Assembly (NCBI GenBank): GCA_963070105.1
Contig: OY718806.1
Location: 6,469,865-6,533,864 of the forward strand
Direction of reading: 5' to 3'
DNA length: 64,000 nucleotides
Source of the DNA: Litomosoides sigmodontis
Taxonomy: Eukaryota; Nematoda; Chromadorea; Rhabditida; Onchocercidae
The notes below the pieces were generated by a model. That model was not told where the DNA came from. It did not search any database and worked only from the letters and a program-made list of their open reading frames with translations. The position numbers were made by a program, and so were the translations under genes. Shown piece by piece: positions 1 to 12,200 of this stretch. Within the stretch, counting starts at the first letter, position 1. Each line of letters starts with the position of its first letter.

Positions 1-836
1 GAATCACAATGACACATCAGAGAAGTTTTTAAAAATTTTTCCTGAATGTGACAACAATATGTTGCCTCTACATTTCTTCGTAATTACTAAAATTCCAATA
101 AGTTAATCGTTTAAAGACATATCAAATCAGTTCCACAACATCGTAACCCTCAAAAAAAAGAATAATAACGTGTCTAATTTCAATAACTTGAAGTTATCAG
201 GTTAAGAGCGACTTATCAGCAGATTTCAACCACAAGGATAAAAGATGCAACGTCAAACTGACTACAGGAATAGTGCTGTGTTGGATCTGACAAGAAACGA
301 TATGATGATTGAAGAAAATTCTTCCGTAATATGTAATCTTAATCTTCTGTAATATTGTGGATTCTGTGCGTTAAAGTGTTGGAGCAGAAAGCTCACGTGA
401 ATCGGATTCTGTTGCTTGTGAGAAGAGAGATTAATAGAAGTGTGAAAGTTTCATTGGGTACTAAATTGTTAACCTCTTCCGCACCCTTAATTCTGATGAA
501 TGGATAGCAGGTTCGCTCATTTAGAAAACTTCAAGCAATCATCTTTTCTTCTAGCGCAATAAAGAAACTCACATAATACTTTTATGCGGTGGATGAGAAC
601 TTTGAATTTAACTGAACCAGCAAGATTATGCAATCGTGCAGTGCTCAAAATTAATCTATTAGTGACAGTTTTGGGAATGAAAATTGAGTTTGAAAACAAC
701 GCATCGCTCTCACTTCACGAGCTAAATCAAAACCGAACGACATGAAACACAAATTTTTGAAGTTGAGAAGAAGGCGGAACGGAGATTACTTTCCAACACA
801 AAGCAACTCTTGAGGCAATAATAAGCTTTAACTAAC
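1..836. other. No exon recognised; probable first intron of the minus-strand gene starting at 1058
   Basis: AT-rich sequence with no open frame that looks coding on either strand. If the exon ending at 837 is real, this stretch is its downstream intron, because a GTTAGT donor (minus strand) lies at 836-831. Nothing else is supported. Confidence 0.4.
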
Positions 837-1058
837 TTTTGCGTGCCATTGTTCCGAATCGGCTGGACTGGTCATGTATCCGGAATCGGTGCCACTGAAG
901 TGTTGGAGAGAGTTGGCTGAGTGATGGAAAACAGGTGCTCCGTATGAATGGGTGATGAAAGGTGCTGTGTAGTAATGTTTCGAGGCATTTTTTGAACCTG
1001 ATCCTGATCCCAGTAGATGCGGGGGTATCTGGGACGACGATGACGACTTATTTCCCAT
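837..1058 (-). CDS. Possible first coding exon, N-myristoylation-type start, protein unknown (partial)
   Basis: On the minus strand an ATG at 1058 opens a 74-codon frame that runs directly into a GTTAGT splice donor (exon end 837, phase 0). The protein begins MGNKSSSSSQIPP, which fits the consensus for N-myristoylation: Gly2, a small or polar residue at 6 and Lys4. A Gly/Ser stretch (LGSGSGSKNASK) and a His/Tyr/Ser/Pro-rich part follow. The ATG has a purine-rich context (GGGAATGG). Upstream (1060-1450) is the most GC-rich part of the left end, compatible with a promoter and 5' UTR. I do not recognise the family; membrane-anchored kinases and adaptors often begin like this, but that is inference. 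The rest of the gene must lie beyond the left edge. A second frame in the same place is also open (872-1090), so the call is tentative. Confidence 0.42.
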
Positions 1059-1460
1059 TCCCTCAACTGTTGCAGTTGCAGTCCATTCACGTCAACGCTA
1101 CGCTACCACCACACAAACCGAGGTGCTGCTGAGCTGTGGAGCTTCCTGTCTCCAATGGTGCTCCCCTGTCGCACACTCCCGACGGCAGCAACAGTCGCCC
1201 TTTCCTTGCCTGAAACGTCCGCCTCCCTCTCTTCCTCCTCTCCTCTCCACTCCAACGCCTTCTTTCTCCCTCGGGAATGTCCCTCCGTCAGAGAGACACT
1301 GTATTTGTGACACAGATGGTGATGATGTGACGGCGATTCCTTCACACTACACCACTCGATAAGACCCGTCAAGATGAGATCGCCGATCTCCCATGCATAT
1401 CTGTTCTGTCACTGTCGCCCTCCACCTCTCTCCTTCACCTCCACACTCCTGTCATCATCA
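1059..1460 (-). promoter_or_regulatory. GC-rich, pyrimidine-rich tract, possible promoter/5' UTR of the 1058 gene
   Basis: This 400-base stretch is markedly richer in G+C than its surroundings. It carries long CT-rich runs on the plus strand (about 1200-1265 and 1425-1450). It sits immediately upstream of the minus-strand ATG at 1058. No TATA box or defined binding site was identified; the call rests on base composition and position only. Confidence 0.25.
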
Positions 1461-4400
1461 GCACTTCACTTACAAAAAAGTCGGTAGGTCACCTGGATTG
1501 CAAGCAAGCAAGTCTTAATTGTAGTTCAACACAGATGGGCTATTCAATCCTCAGCAGAACCTTTGAAAATGCTTGTTGAATTGTTGAGTGCAACAGAAAT
1601 ATTCTCCACTGAAGTAATTTCACTTTCTACTCAGTCACATTTCAGGTACGAATTACGAGAATGTTCACATTCCGTTCCGTCTTTGGTGTCATGCATGACG
1701 TGCAGTAGCAATAATGTTGTGTTGTGTGCGCTTTGGGTTCCAAAGGTCAAGTTAGAAATGGGCAAAGGGCAGTGCCGCGCCCGCCTCATGTCCTGCTCCT
1801 CTTAACGCTGCGTTTCCCCAGCAAATTCCCATGCAGCGCGAAGTGGCTCAGCTCACTGGGCCGAGAGTGAAAGTCATTGATTGTACCTAACCCCTACACC
1901 ACCGTTCATTATCAAAATATCACTGCACGCCACAGGTAAAGGTCAACTACAAACGACTCGATATGCCGCTGCGACAAATGCATGTTCACATGCCACTTTC
2001 ATTGGTCAATTGTCCACTTTTTCCATCTTCTCTCCCAAGTGCCACATCGCTCACATATTATTAGTTGTTTTCAACACATTTCAATACATTCTTAAAGGAG
2101 CATTTAATCCAATTGCTAACGTTAGTACTTCGAAACTATTCAGTGGAAAAAGTTTTAGATTATCGGTGGAGAAATTTAACTCGGAAGTACTGAAAAGGAT
2201 TTTGTGCCTACTGAATCACTGAACGATGCCATTCGTATGACTACAAAACTGCTTCCACAATTATGACCATGATCTCTTGTCCCACTTGAATTCCAAATTT
2301 CTGCAAAATATGAAACTTCATAATGAAGGAAACAATGTTTTTTGTACAAGTCGCTGAATGTGTTGCGACAAGAAGTTAATTACTGATCAAATTAATGAAT
2401 GTCAAAAATTTTGTAAAATCCGATACGCGTTTCTCAGTTTACATCATTACGATCATTGCAGAGGGCGATGGAGGAAGAAGCACTTACATCCAAACAGTCC
2501 GCTTCCTACTCCTCCTGTAGTGCCACTCACTTCACAAGAAATATCCAACCGGTGCACAAATAAATTTATTCGAATGTAAATAATATAGCACCCCTGACCG
2601 TGCCGTTCCATCGATCTTAGGCAAACCCATTCTCAAAGTAAACTAGCCTATGCCTTAAAAATAGATGAAAAGGATTTCGTCAGATGATTGGGAATTGCAG
2701 ACATGCTTATATATTCACTTAATATATAAACCAGTAAGTGACGTGCGCGTAAAGAGATTATTGATTTGCTTGTAATAAATTTTAAATAACTTTTAGCAAT
2801 AACGTGGTGGTTTTGAGCATCACTTAAAAACTTACAAGAAAAAATGTTAGCTAACATTTAAGGATTTGGTGGTTTAAAGTGATCACACTGCATGGAACAC
2901 TTTTTATTGCTAAATTTTAGCATGAGAAACGTAAATTGTTGTGCGAGGGGGCGGGGGGGAGAGAAAGAGAGGGAGAGGGAAGGGAAGGAAATATCCGTAT
3001 AATAATTTCAAGTTATCATTCCTCACAAAGCATTCCTGTAATTATCACGACTGAATGCATGTCTTTACAGTATTAAAACTAATCGCTTTGCACCCATTAG
3101 CCTCTCTTCCCAACCACCACTTTGCCGCTAACAAAAAAAGCAGTGAAACATTCAGGAAATAATTATGGTGAAGATAGTTGAAATATCTTTAAGCCTAATT
3201 TCCTTCAATTTCACAAGTCAAACACACATTCCTTTTACTCTTCCGACTAAAAGTAATAGTAACGATTCTCTAAATCGGAATCAAATAATCGATATAAATG
3301 GTCCTTATCATTTAGTCTTTCGAGGCGCTTGCATTTTTTTAATTCGAAGATAAAGAAAGCGTCGTTGATGTGATTTTGAGAAAAATAAACAATACCAGTT
3401 TGTGGCAAATCATGGTTCATTCTAGACTAAACTACTTGACGTACTCTGCTTCCTTCTTATTTATTCACGTCACTTCGTTGAATGAAGGAAATCAAATGAA
3501 ACCAAAATACAATGATTTGTATACATATACAAATCGATTTGAATTAGTAGTTAGGACTGTTCACTCATGATGGGACATGTAGGTTTTTGCGGCTATCGCA
3601 ATCTGTGATGACAATTGCGCATCATTAAGTATTTTCAACTGTGTCAGAATATTCATTGATTATTTTTAGTCTTCGTATCTAGAAAACCGAAGCATATAAG
3701 GGATAATTAATTTTGAGAATATTTAAAACTTTACTTAAAGTTTTTGAAGAAGTAAATAGTTTAAAAGAGCAGATGGAACAAAAAGCGAACAACGATTGAA
3801 AAATTCGCATATTTTGCCATTTTACCGATCTGAGCCTTCTCAAATTAGTTGCATTTATCACATTCATCTGCATTTAAGCGCTAAATGACATCTCTCGAAA
3901 GGGTTGAGAAAAAACTAGAAATTATTCAGTAAATGACCATTATGTCGAGACTTAGTCTCGACTAACAAGGTGAGATTAGCTACAAAGATGAAATTATAAA
4001 ATACGACAACTTAGAAGTGATATTCTAACAATATTGGCAGACCATGACAAATCACAGAACCTCAGTATTGACTTCTTTCAGAGTTCAGTAATGAATTACT
4101 ACTGCTGTTGTGACTGTTAAGTATGCTTTTACAACTTTAATGTCTAGCTTACTGTTATTTGATTTGCATATAAATTTTGCAAGAAAAGAGGATTTGCTCA
4201 CTCCGTCTAGGGGCAGCTTCATTGAAGTAATCATATGATATATGATGTACCTTATCTCTAAAATATTCTGCGAGGCATAAATTCTAGACATTATCATGCA
4301 GTAAATGATTTTGAGGATAACATCATTTGCTATAGGAATAGGCGAAGTTTGTTATCACACAGATCAAATTTATTATTTGTTCGTAAGGTATCAAATCATT

Positions 4401-6430
4401 AGATCTGATTTTCTTCCCTTGGAACCCTAAATTCTGTATTAAAAAATTTGAGAGTGTCGAAGTTGCCAAATTGAAATATCAATAAAATCAAAGTGTTATT
4501 CGCTTGATATTGGCATCGTATGCTAATTTTTATGAGTTGGGCTTATTTAAGGTGAATGAAATCAAATTGAAGCACAACTTCAAATATTATCAATTTCTTA
4601 AAACAACCTATTAAAATTTGAATATCCTTACACTGATATTTTCGGAGTCAATGCAAAATTTAAGAATTATTTCACTTTTATCGAAGCCAAGGAGAACGTG
4701 TTAATGCTTTTTTTTTCTGGCAATCACTTACAGCATTAAATCGATATCACCGAGATAAATTGAATTGCAGGTACGATATATGATAGTTATATTGTACCTA
4801 TTGCTTATAATTATTTTGAAAATGTTGCTATTAGATTCCCTTTAATCCAAAAAAAAATTTAAAAAGTGAAGCTTTTAAAGAAGTAATAGTTACTTCCAAG
4901 ATTATAACGTGCAAGCACTGTCTTCCTTCCAACTATTAAAATATTATTCATAAATCTCAGCGGTACCATCAAGTGAAGTCATCATTTTTTGGATAAGGAA
5001 TCATAAATGTTGTGCTGATCATTGATCGTGTAACAAAAACTTCATAACTCAGAAGGGATCGTCAGTTGTGAGTTATTAAGAGTCTGTAGGCAATTCATAT
5101 AGCATCTGGTATGTCTGAGGTCATTAATATCTCTCTAAGAGAAGTGAGGCGGTTTCCACACAATGCCTGAGCGAATTGAATTTTTATAAGAGTTCCTCAT
5201 TAGTAATGAAGTAGAACATCTCGTTTTTTATGACATAAGCATGCGCTTAGATAATTTTGTGAGCAGTTACTGTCGTAAAAAGAAATAATATACCTTTTCT
5301 GTATTACAAGACCACTATTAATTACAAATACATTGCGAGTGAAGTGTTCGATTAAATTGAATTGCTTTTTTCGAGCAAGAAATGGAATATTTTTATTCTG
5401 TTTTCAAATAGCAATTCAAATCAAAGAGATTTAAAGATAAAATCGATATTTCTCTTTTAAGGTAATCTTAATTGAAAATGAAATTACTAAATGTTAAGTG
5501 AATCCGAAGTAGTATAACAATTGTAGGCTGCATGCGTAATTCCTGATTGCATCTGTCATCATCCACTTATTTAGGTCGTCTGCTCCGTTTGCAGTCATAA
5601 CAATTTTAGCATTCAAACATTTCCGGTAGAAACGAACTTTCGAAACATCTATAAAGTTCTTTCCAAAATCTATCATTTTCAGTCATATCGCTGTTGTTAC
5701 AATTGCAACTTATTATACAAAAAAATCATTGTGTTGCGAATTTTGCGACAATATCATCATCAGTTCGTGTTATTGGTCAAAGCCACTAATTCCTTCTATT
5801 TAGTACTGTCAATAGGAGAAAACGTCAGATGGTTGGCCAATATTTAAAGTTAAAAAATGACTGAATAACTAATATAGGTACATTGTTACTGTCACGTCAT
5901 GTACGTTTGAACTCAATATTGTACCCAGCGGGATAGCCAATAGTTAGGTAGTACTTAGTTTGATTCCTGCTCTACCCGATGAGGCAAGATACCAGTCAAC
6001 TTTGATGGAGCTGGTCAGCTGTGACTTCACTTCGAATAATTTTATGAGAATTACCCTGCATCAGTTCATGAATGGTAACACCTATGCAGCAAGTAGGCAT
6101 GTATAAATGATTATTTTCTTTGATTTTGAAGCTTCCTGAATGCACTGCCTTCAATTTTGCACATTATCGCTGATAATACGTGAAATTGATTACCATCAGC
6201 AAGAAATTATGTACAATTAAAACTGAATTTAATCGTCTTCAGTTATCGCAGAATTGGGGAGAAAGTGACAAATGGCAGGCCTAGGAAAACTTTCTGAAAG
6301 ATAGCAATGGATTTATCAGTTAATGCAGAAGCACTGTAATTGCGGCAGGAATGCAATGATCAATAGGCGAAATGACGATGGTAAGTAAACTAGAGGAGTC
6401 AGTCGGTCAGTAACGCTGTTGGGTCCTGAA
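1461..6430. other. Intergenic or intronic, no gene supported
   Basis: AT-rich sequence whose open frames are short and lack paired splice sites or recognisable protein. It contains a purine-rich, G-rich tract at about 2946-2990. Nothing else is supported. Confidence 0.5.
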
Positions 6431-6547
6431 CTAGGGATATGCTTTATTTGTTTTTGATGCAATGTCCAGTGCTGCGAAAGCACCACTACCACTTGTGCAC
6501 CGTTTAAATGTACCTTCTGCTCCGTCGGTACCCACAACAGTGATCCT
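6431..6547 (-). CDS. Possible orphan terminal exon (39 codons), protein unknown
   Basis: On the minus strand a weak acceptor (CCCTAG, AG at 6549-6548) is followed by a 38-residue frame ending at TAG 6433-6431. The peptide (RITVVGTDGAEG, then a Gly/Ser/Ala-rich GSGAFAALDIA segment) looks more like a folded-protein piece than random translation. No upstream exon could be joined with confidence, and a longer overlapping frame exists on the same strand (6316-6597). It may be a relic of a broken gene or chance. No family is assigned. Confidence 0.2.
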   Translation of the reverse strand, partial: RITVVGTDGAEGTFKRCTSGSGAFAALDIASKTNKAYP

Positions 6548-9273
6548 CTAGGGTTCTCAGTACTGTGTACTTTCTGATCCGTCTCACCTATCTCCACTTC
6601 TAACCTTGCAGATTATATTATAACCTCTTTTTGCTCTACGTATTTCATTTCACGAATCTCTACGAAATATCATTCTAACCTAATTTTACGTTGTCCTTTA
6701 AGAGATTTGAAAACTTTTGACGAATTTTTTAGGATTGTTTTGACATAAAAAGGCCATTAATGAATTAACGGATGGCTTTGTAAAAATTATCAATTTTTAG
6801 ATGGATTGAAAAACAGGTGTAAAACTTTTAGAGAGCTTCAAATACCTCAAACTCAAATTGTTTAAAATGCTTCCATTCAACAGTATGAGTATGAGTAGTC
6901 AGTTTTAGCAGTGTAATGGAATTTTGACCCGCATTTGAAGTTACCAGTAAAAGCACTCATCGCATAGTGATATTCAAAACACGATCATTCTTCAGTTTTT
7001 TAGTTTCAAGGTATCAGGGTATCACAGTCAACCTGATCGGTATTGATTTAAAAGGCAAAACTTAGAATGATACCTTCATTGATTATGCTTGTTTGCAGCA
7101 CACAACATCTCATCCCTCCAGCGGGAGTGAACGACTTACGTGAAAAGCTCACTAATATTGGATTTTTTTCTCCACTGACATAACTTACGTGATAACTTAT
7201 GCGCAACGTTTTTACGTCTTGCAAAAAGAGATAGTTAACGCCAACTAATCTGTACTTCAAAGATAATTTTTGCACTTGTCATCGGCTCCCTCTAACTGTT
7301 TCTTCAAATGCTGTAAATAATGTCGTCCCATCATTTCAAATGGTCAACGGTGTCTAACGATTTGAAATTATTTGTATAATCAAGTGGTGTTGAATCAGAA
7401 AAGAAGCTAGATGCTGTTGCTTTACAGTGTAAAAAGCTTTTGATAGCAACGAACACTATCGTTATCAAGTTAAGTTTTGTGGCTTACAACCAGGAGATGC
7501 TAAATTTAATGTGGGATTCTAACAGCTTCAGTACGCGCCTCACATATTTTTTGAAGACTTGAACAATTTATTTCGATTTTTGGACGAGAAATATAGATTG
7601 TATTGAGTGAAGTGAGCTGAAATAAACTGTGACACTTATATGAAATGTTAGTTGCTGTCGACTTCATAAAAAATCAATGGCAAAAAATTGTGCCGGAATC
7701 TCTGATAACAGAAAATCTGAATCGCTTCATTGATTTACAATTCTCTTTTTTTTTTTTTGTTTTTTCCAACATCGCAATGAAGGTTATATTTTCTAAATGC
7801 CATTCGCATATATTTTTTGATACTTTTCAATTTTTCCTACTTTAATTTGCAATTCATTGAAATCACCACTCTCCACTTAGCAATAAAACAACTAGTTGAA
7901 ATTCTTGCTGCAATGCAGTTTGCTTCCAGTTCTTTTTTCACTTGTTGTTGTGATTCTTCTGACCCTCAAGTGTCTAGAAGTGTACGCAAACTCGAATTGT
8001 TCGTCGTCGACATAGCTCAAACACTGCTCTGCTCTGTTTGTCATGCACTAGAAATATTCTATCTGTGAGTGATTAGATAATGTCTTTCTCCTCTACATAG
8101 CACACAAGCTTCATCTTACGACTGTAAAGCACCGGCAGTTCTATCATGCCAATTTATTGAAATAAAGAATTACTCTATTTGAACGAAAATTGTCAGCTTC
8201 TTTGATGAAATATTCTTTCAAGCATTGCGAAATTCATCAACTCATCCAATGGAAAGTCCTAGATGACTGATAAAAGGAATGCATCCTCATATCAGTGCAA
8301 GAATACCTGTCTCTCCTCCGAACATAACTTTATCCGTGTGAATATGTTGAACAGTAGACCGCGTCCTGCTTGCCTTACCTGTTGAGTTCAGAGTCATTTG
8401 AGAGAATCGACCGATGGTCCTCAGCGGTGCAATCATTGCTATTTATCCCTTCTCGCTATTTCCCTTATACAAACATTTTATTAATTCATATGCTAAGGAA
8501 AACTACTGTTCCGGAAAAACCAAATTTTCCTCTCAATCGTTGGCAACATTTGTCGACTTTAGTAGCACACTGCATCATTTGCAAACATTTCGTAGGAAAA
8601 CGGAAGTCTTTCTGTGATTGGGCTGATGCTGTTGTGCCCATATCGTTGAGCATGTACAGTGATGAGGTTTGCTTTTCTGTTTTGTAAACTTCTAAATCAA
8701 TTTGAATAGATATTCTTTAAGAATTGAATTAAGTATTCTAAATTTAGTTGAGCTTAAAAAGTTTGTCATTGCAGTGCAACAATGCAAGGATTCCTCAATT
8801 TAACCTAACAAAATAAACTTAAATACTAGAACAAATTTACATCTGTTGGTGTGTCGTGCAAATCCTAGTTTGAGATCCAGCAACATATCTTAGTTCTTGA
8901 ATTCACATTCTTCTGCTGCTATTTTTAAGAAATTAAGACGGTCCACATCAGGAAAAAGGCTGGAATGTTTGATGACATGTTCAGTGTTGCTATTATCACT
9001 TACCGATCAATGTTTCACTGGTATGGAAAACTTAATTTTGCATTTTTAAATAACTACTTTTATCACTTATCTTTTTATTTTCACCAATCACCGTTGCTGC
9101 TATAAATCATTTCAGATGACAATGAGATATCAGTGCTGATTTTCTGTTGTGTATTCCTGTACTTTTCGATGTATTATTTTCTAATTTAGTGCTCCTAGCA
9201 GTTCACACTTCCCGTACTCTGAAAAGTTTGCAAATTTTGCAGCCTTTTTACTTAAAAGATTTGCTGAACAAAA
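6548..9273. other. Upstream flank of the cadherin gene, no gene supported
   Basis: AT-rich region with no convincing exon on either strand. It presumably holds the promoter and 5' UTR of the cadherin gene that starts at 9274, but no TATA box, initiator or trans-splice site could be fixed. Confidence 0.45.
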
Positions 9274-12200
9274 ATGGAGTACCGTTACAATGCTTTGCTC
9301 TTACAAATTTGCTTACTATTTGTCGACACAGTTTCACAAATGGTGATGATGCGACACGACCACGCGCTACGAACGGTTCAAGACAGCGGAAAAATTCCTT
9401 CTTTATATCCACCTATACTGAAGGTCAGAGTTTTCCCCGAAATCCCCATCATTCGCTGCTGCCAGAAGAAACTTCATGTTATTAAAGAGAAAAAAAAAAA
9501 TTTAATTTTGCTCTATTCAATAGCCAACCACACATCACGCTGAATTTCGTTAGCGCTGGAAATAAGCATGCAAAATTTGTTCCACTTATAGTTCGTAGCT
9601 ACAAGAAATGCGAGTGTTCAAGTGCCAGTTTTACACAAAATTTAATTGCAGGCCTCATCAGATGAAGGTTACATTGCAGAATCAGCAGAAATGGGTACCA
9701 CAGTTCGGGTTTCTCCTTCGGCGCTTTCAGATTCACTTCAAATCAATGTTTATGATGACGATTTGGTAATAATGTTTTGACAGCTTCGACAGCTAATCTT
9801 TTAACTAAAGTTTACATCTTAAAACTTCAGTTCCACTAAAAACTATTTTGGTTTTTGCATATTATTGGTTTTCAAAGAACAAATATTGCGTAACGTTTTC
9901 ATATTTGTTTACGTCCTACAGAAGCCTGGCATGCCTCCAGCTGTCTATGAATATATACTAACAGGACTAGGCTCATCCATATTTGCTGTTGATCAAAGAG
10001 GTTATGTTTACTTAAATGCGCCATACATAAGTGCTGATCCTCCAAATCCACCAACATATCAACTTCACGTAAGCAGTTTCTTTCTTTTAATGAAATTTCC
10101 TTAATTAGTGAAGCTTTTGAAATAATTTATAAGCTATTAATTCAATTGATGAAATATTTAAAGATAGAAGCTCAAGAAGTAAATACGACACCAATTCGTA
10201 GTAGCGAACCAGTATCAGTAACAATACACGTCATGAATATCAAAAATCATCCGCCACGCTTCAGTTCCTCTGTTTATATGGCAAATGTCAGTGCCAGTGG
10301 TGTTAATCGTCCTGTCATACAGGTTATTCCAGACTTCTTAAACATTGTGGCTTTTGAAAATAAGGCCCAGTAAATCAAATAGTTGCGTTAATTTAGATTC
10401 ATGCAACAGACAATGATGGCAAGAATGCGCAAATAAGTTACCATTTAGTATCAGTAAGTGGTGGAGCGTACAACAACTTCCGGTACGACAGTGAAGCGCA
10501 TCAATTAAATGCTGTTGGGAATCTGAAAGCTGGTGAACGATATGAAGTAAAATCAAAATTTAAATAATTATAAGCAGTTTTTCTATAGTTTTCAGTGAAT
10601 ATAGTTACTGTCTTATCGCTGGTAATTCAGTACACACAGCTTTTATTTGTCAAACGATATGTAGCACAGTTTAAGCTACACTTAGACCTTAATTAATACT
10701 TCGCTGCTTTGATAATGTAATGAAAGATATGTTTATGACATGAGCATATAACCTCTTCAAATGAATCTCAGTCAATCTTTTATCTTTCCTCGTCCGAATC
10801 TGCGCTCCTTGGTTCAAAAATTTAGTCCACTATTTTCAGGTCGTGTTGAAAGCATTTGGTGCTGGTGGCCTTTCAAGTCAAGCACTAATAATTGTCTATG
10901 CTATGCCCGACAACTTCCAAGAAATAACAGCACTTAACCAAAGGGAATCAATTGGACGGGATCAGATAGCAGGTTTACCCAACTTTTTTGAGGCCAAATT
11001 TCCGCTCACTACTACATCCGGTAAGTGCCAAACATTCAAAAGCTTCATCTTCTCATGAGCTTAAACCGGAGGGAATCAATGTTGCTGTTAAACATGGTTA
11101 ATGAGTCATGAGCTGGCCGCACCGTTTACTGACGATTACTTTTTGAGTAGAGTAACTCTCCGCCAGGATCATATAATTACTGCATGCTATGAGACAACTT
11201 GGCAAGTCGATACTTAAAATGGATCATTTATAGCGAACAAATTGATGTGTTAAGATTTTGCACCTTCTGCTGTTTGAAAAAAGAGAAAGGGAATTAAGTG
11301 AGAAAATCTGAAGAGTCACAGATTTTTCCAGAAAGTACAAGTTCTGAAACGATCCAGACTTACGTCACTGAAATTAGTGAAGCAACTCCACCGTACTCCA
11401 CTATTATTACACTTCAGGCAAGTTTTAAAAAACTTGGAAAGTTTTCCTTGTTGAAAAATATTTCGCTTTTGAGGTATTTAGAAAAATATTTAAATACCGT
11501 TACAGGATGAGTCAGCAAAGGAGCAGATGTATCATACGATAATCGGTGGAAACGAGGATAACAAATTTGCGATTAGCAACGAGATGTAGTTTTATATAAT
11601 AGTAAAAAGAAAAAACGGACATAAAAAGTGAAATGTCTTATGAAACTTCATTTACTTTCATTTCTGAAATCAAAATAGATCGATAATTCCTTTTGTGCAA
11701 AATAATGAAATTTGAATTGATTTCATTTCAGTGGGACTTTAATTACGGTGGACTCGTTTGATAGAGAAGAAAAGGCACTTTACAGTTTGCAAATCGAGAC
11801 GCGCTCTTTAAATTCAGATCAACATTTGTATTGGACCATTGTTCAGGTCGCTATAGCGGTATGTTCATCGGAAACTTGGAAACTTATGCAGGAGAGATGG
11901 AAACTACCAATAGCTGCTAGTTTTATGAAATGCCTTATTAAGGATGTCAACGATAATGCGCCAATGTTCATTGATCCGCAACCAGTGAGATTGCGTGTTG
12001 AAATCAGTGATGTACGGAGTCTTGTGCCAAACATGTATGTGGGACAAGTGAATGTAGAAGATCCGGATGATGGGGATAACGGACGTGTGACACTCAGAAT
12101 TGCACCTCCTATGGATAAGTATATATTTAGACAACAGTATTTACGAAAAGATGCCCTTTCGTGCTTTGCAGAAACTTAAATATATTCACTAGGGAATCCA

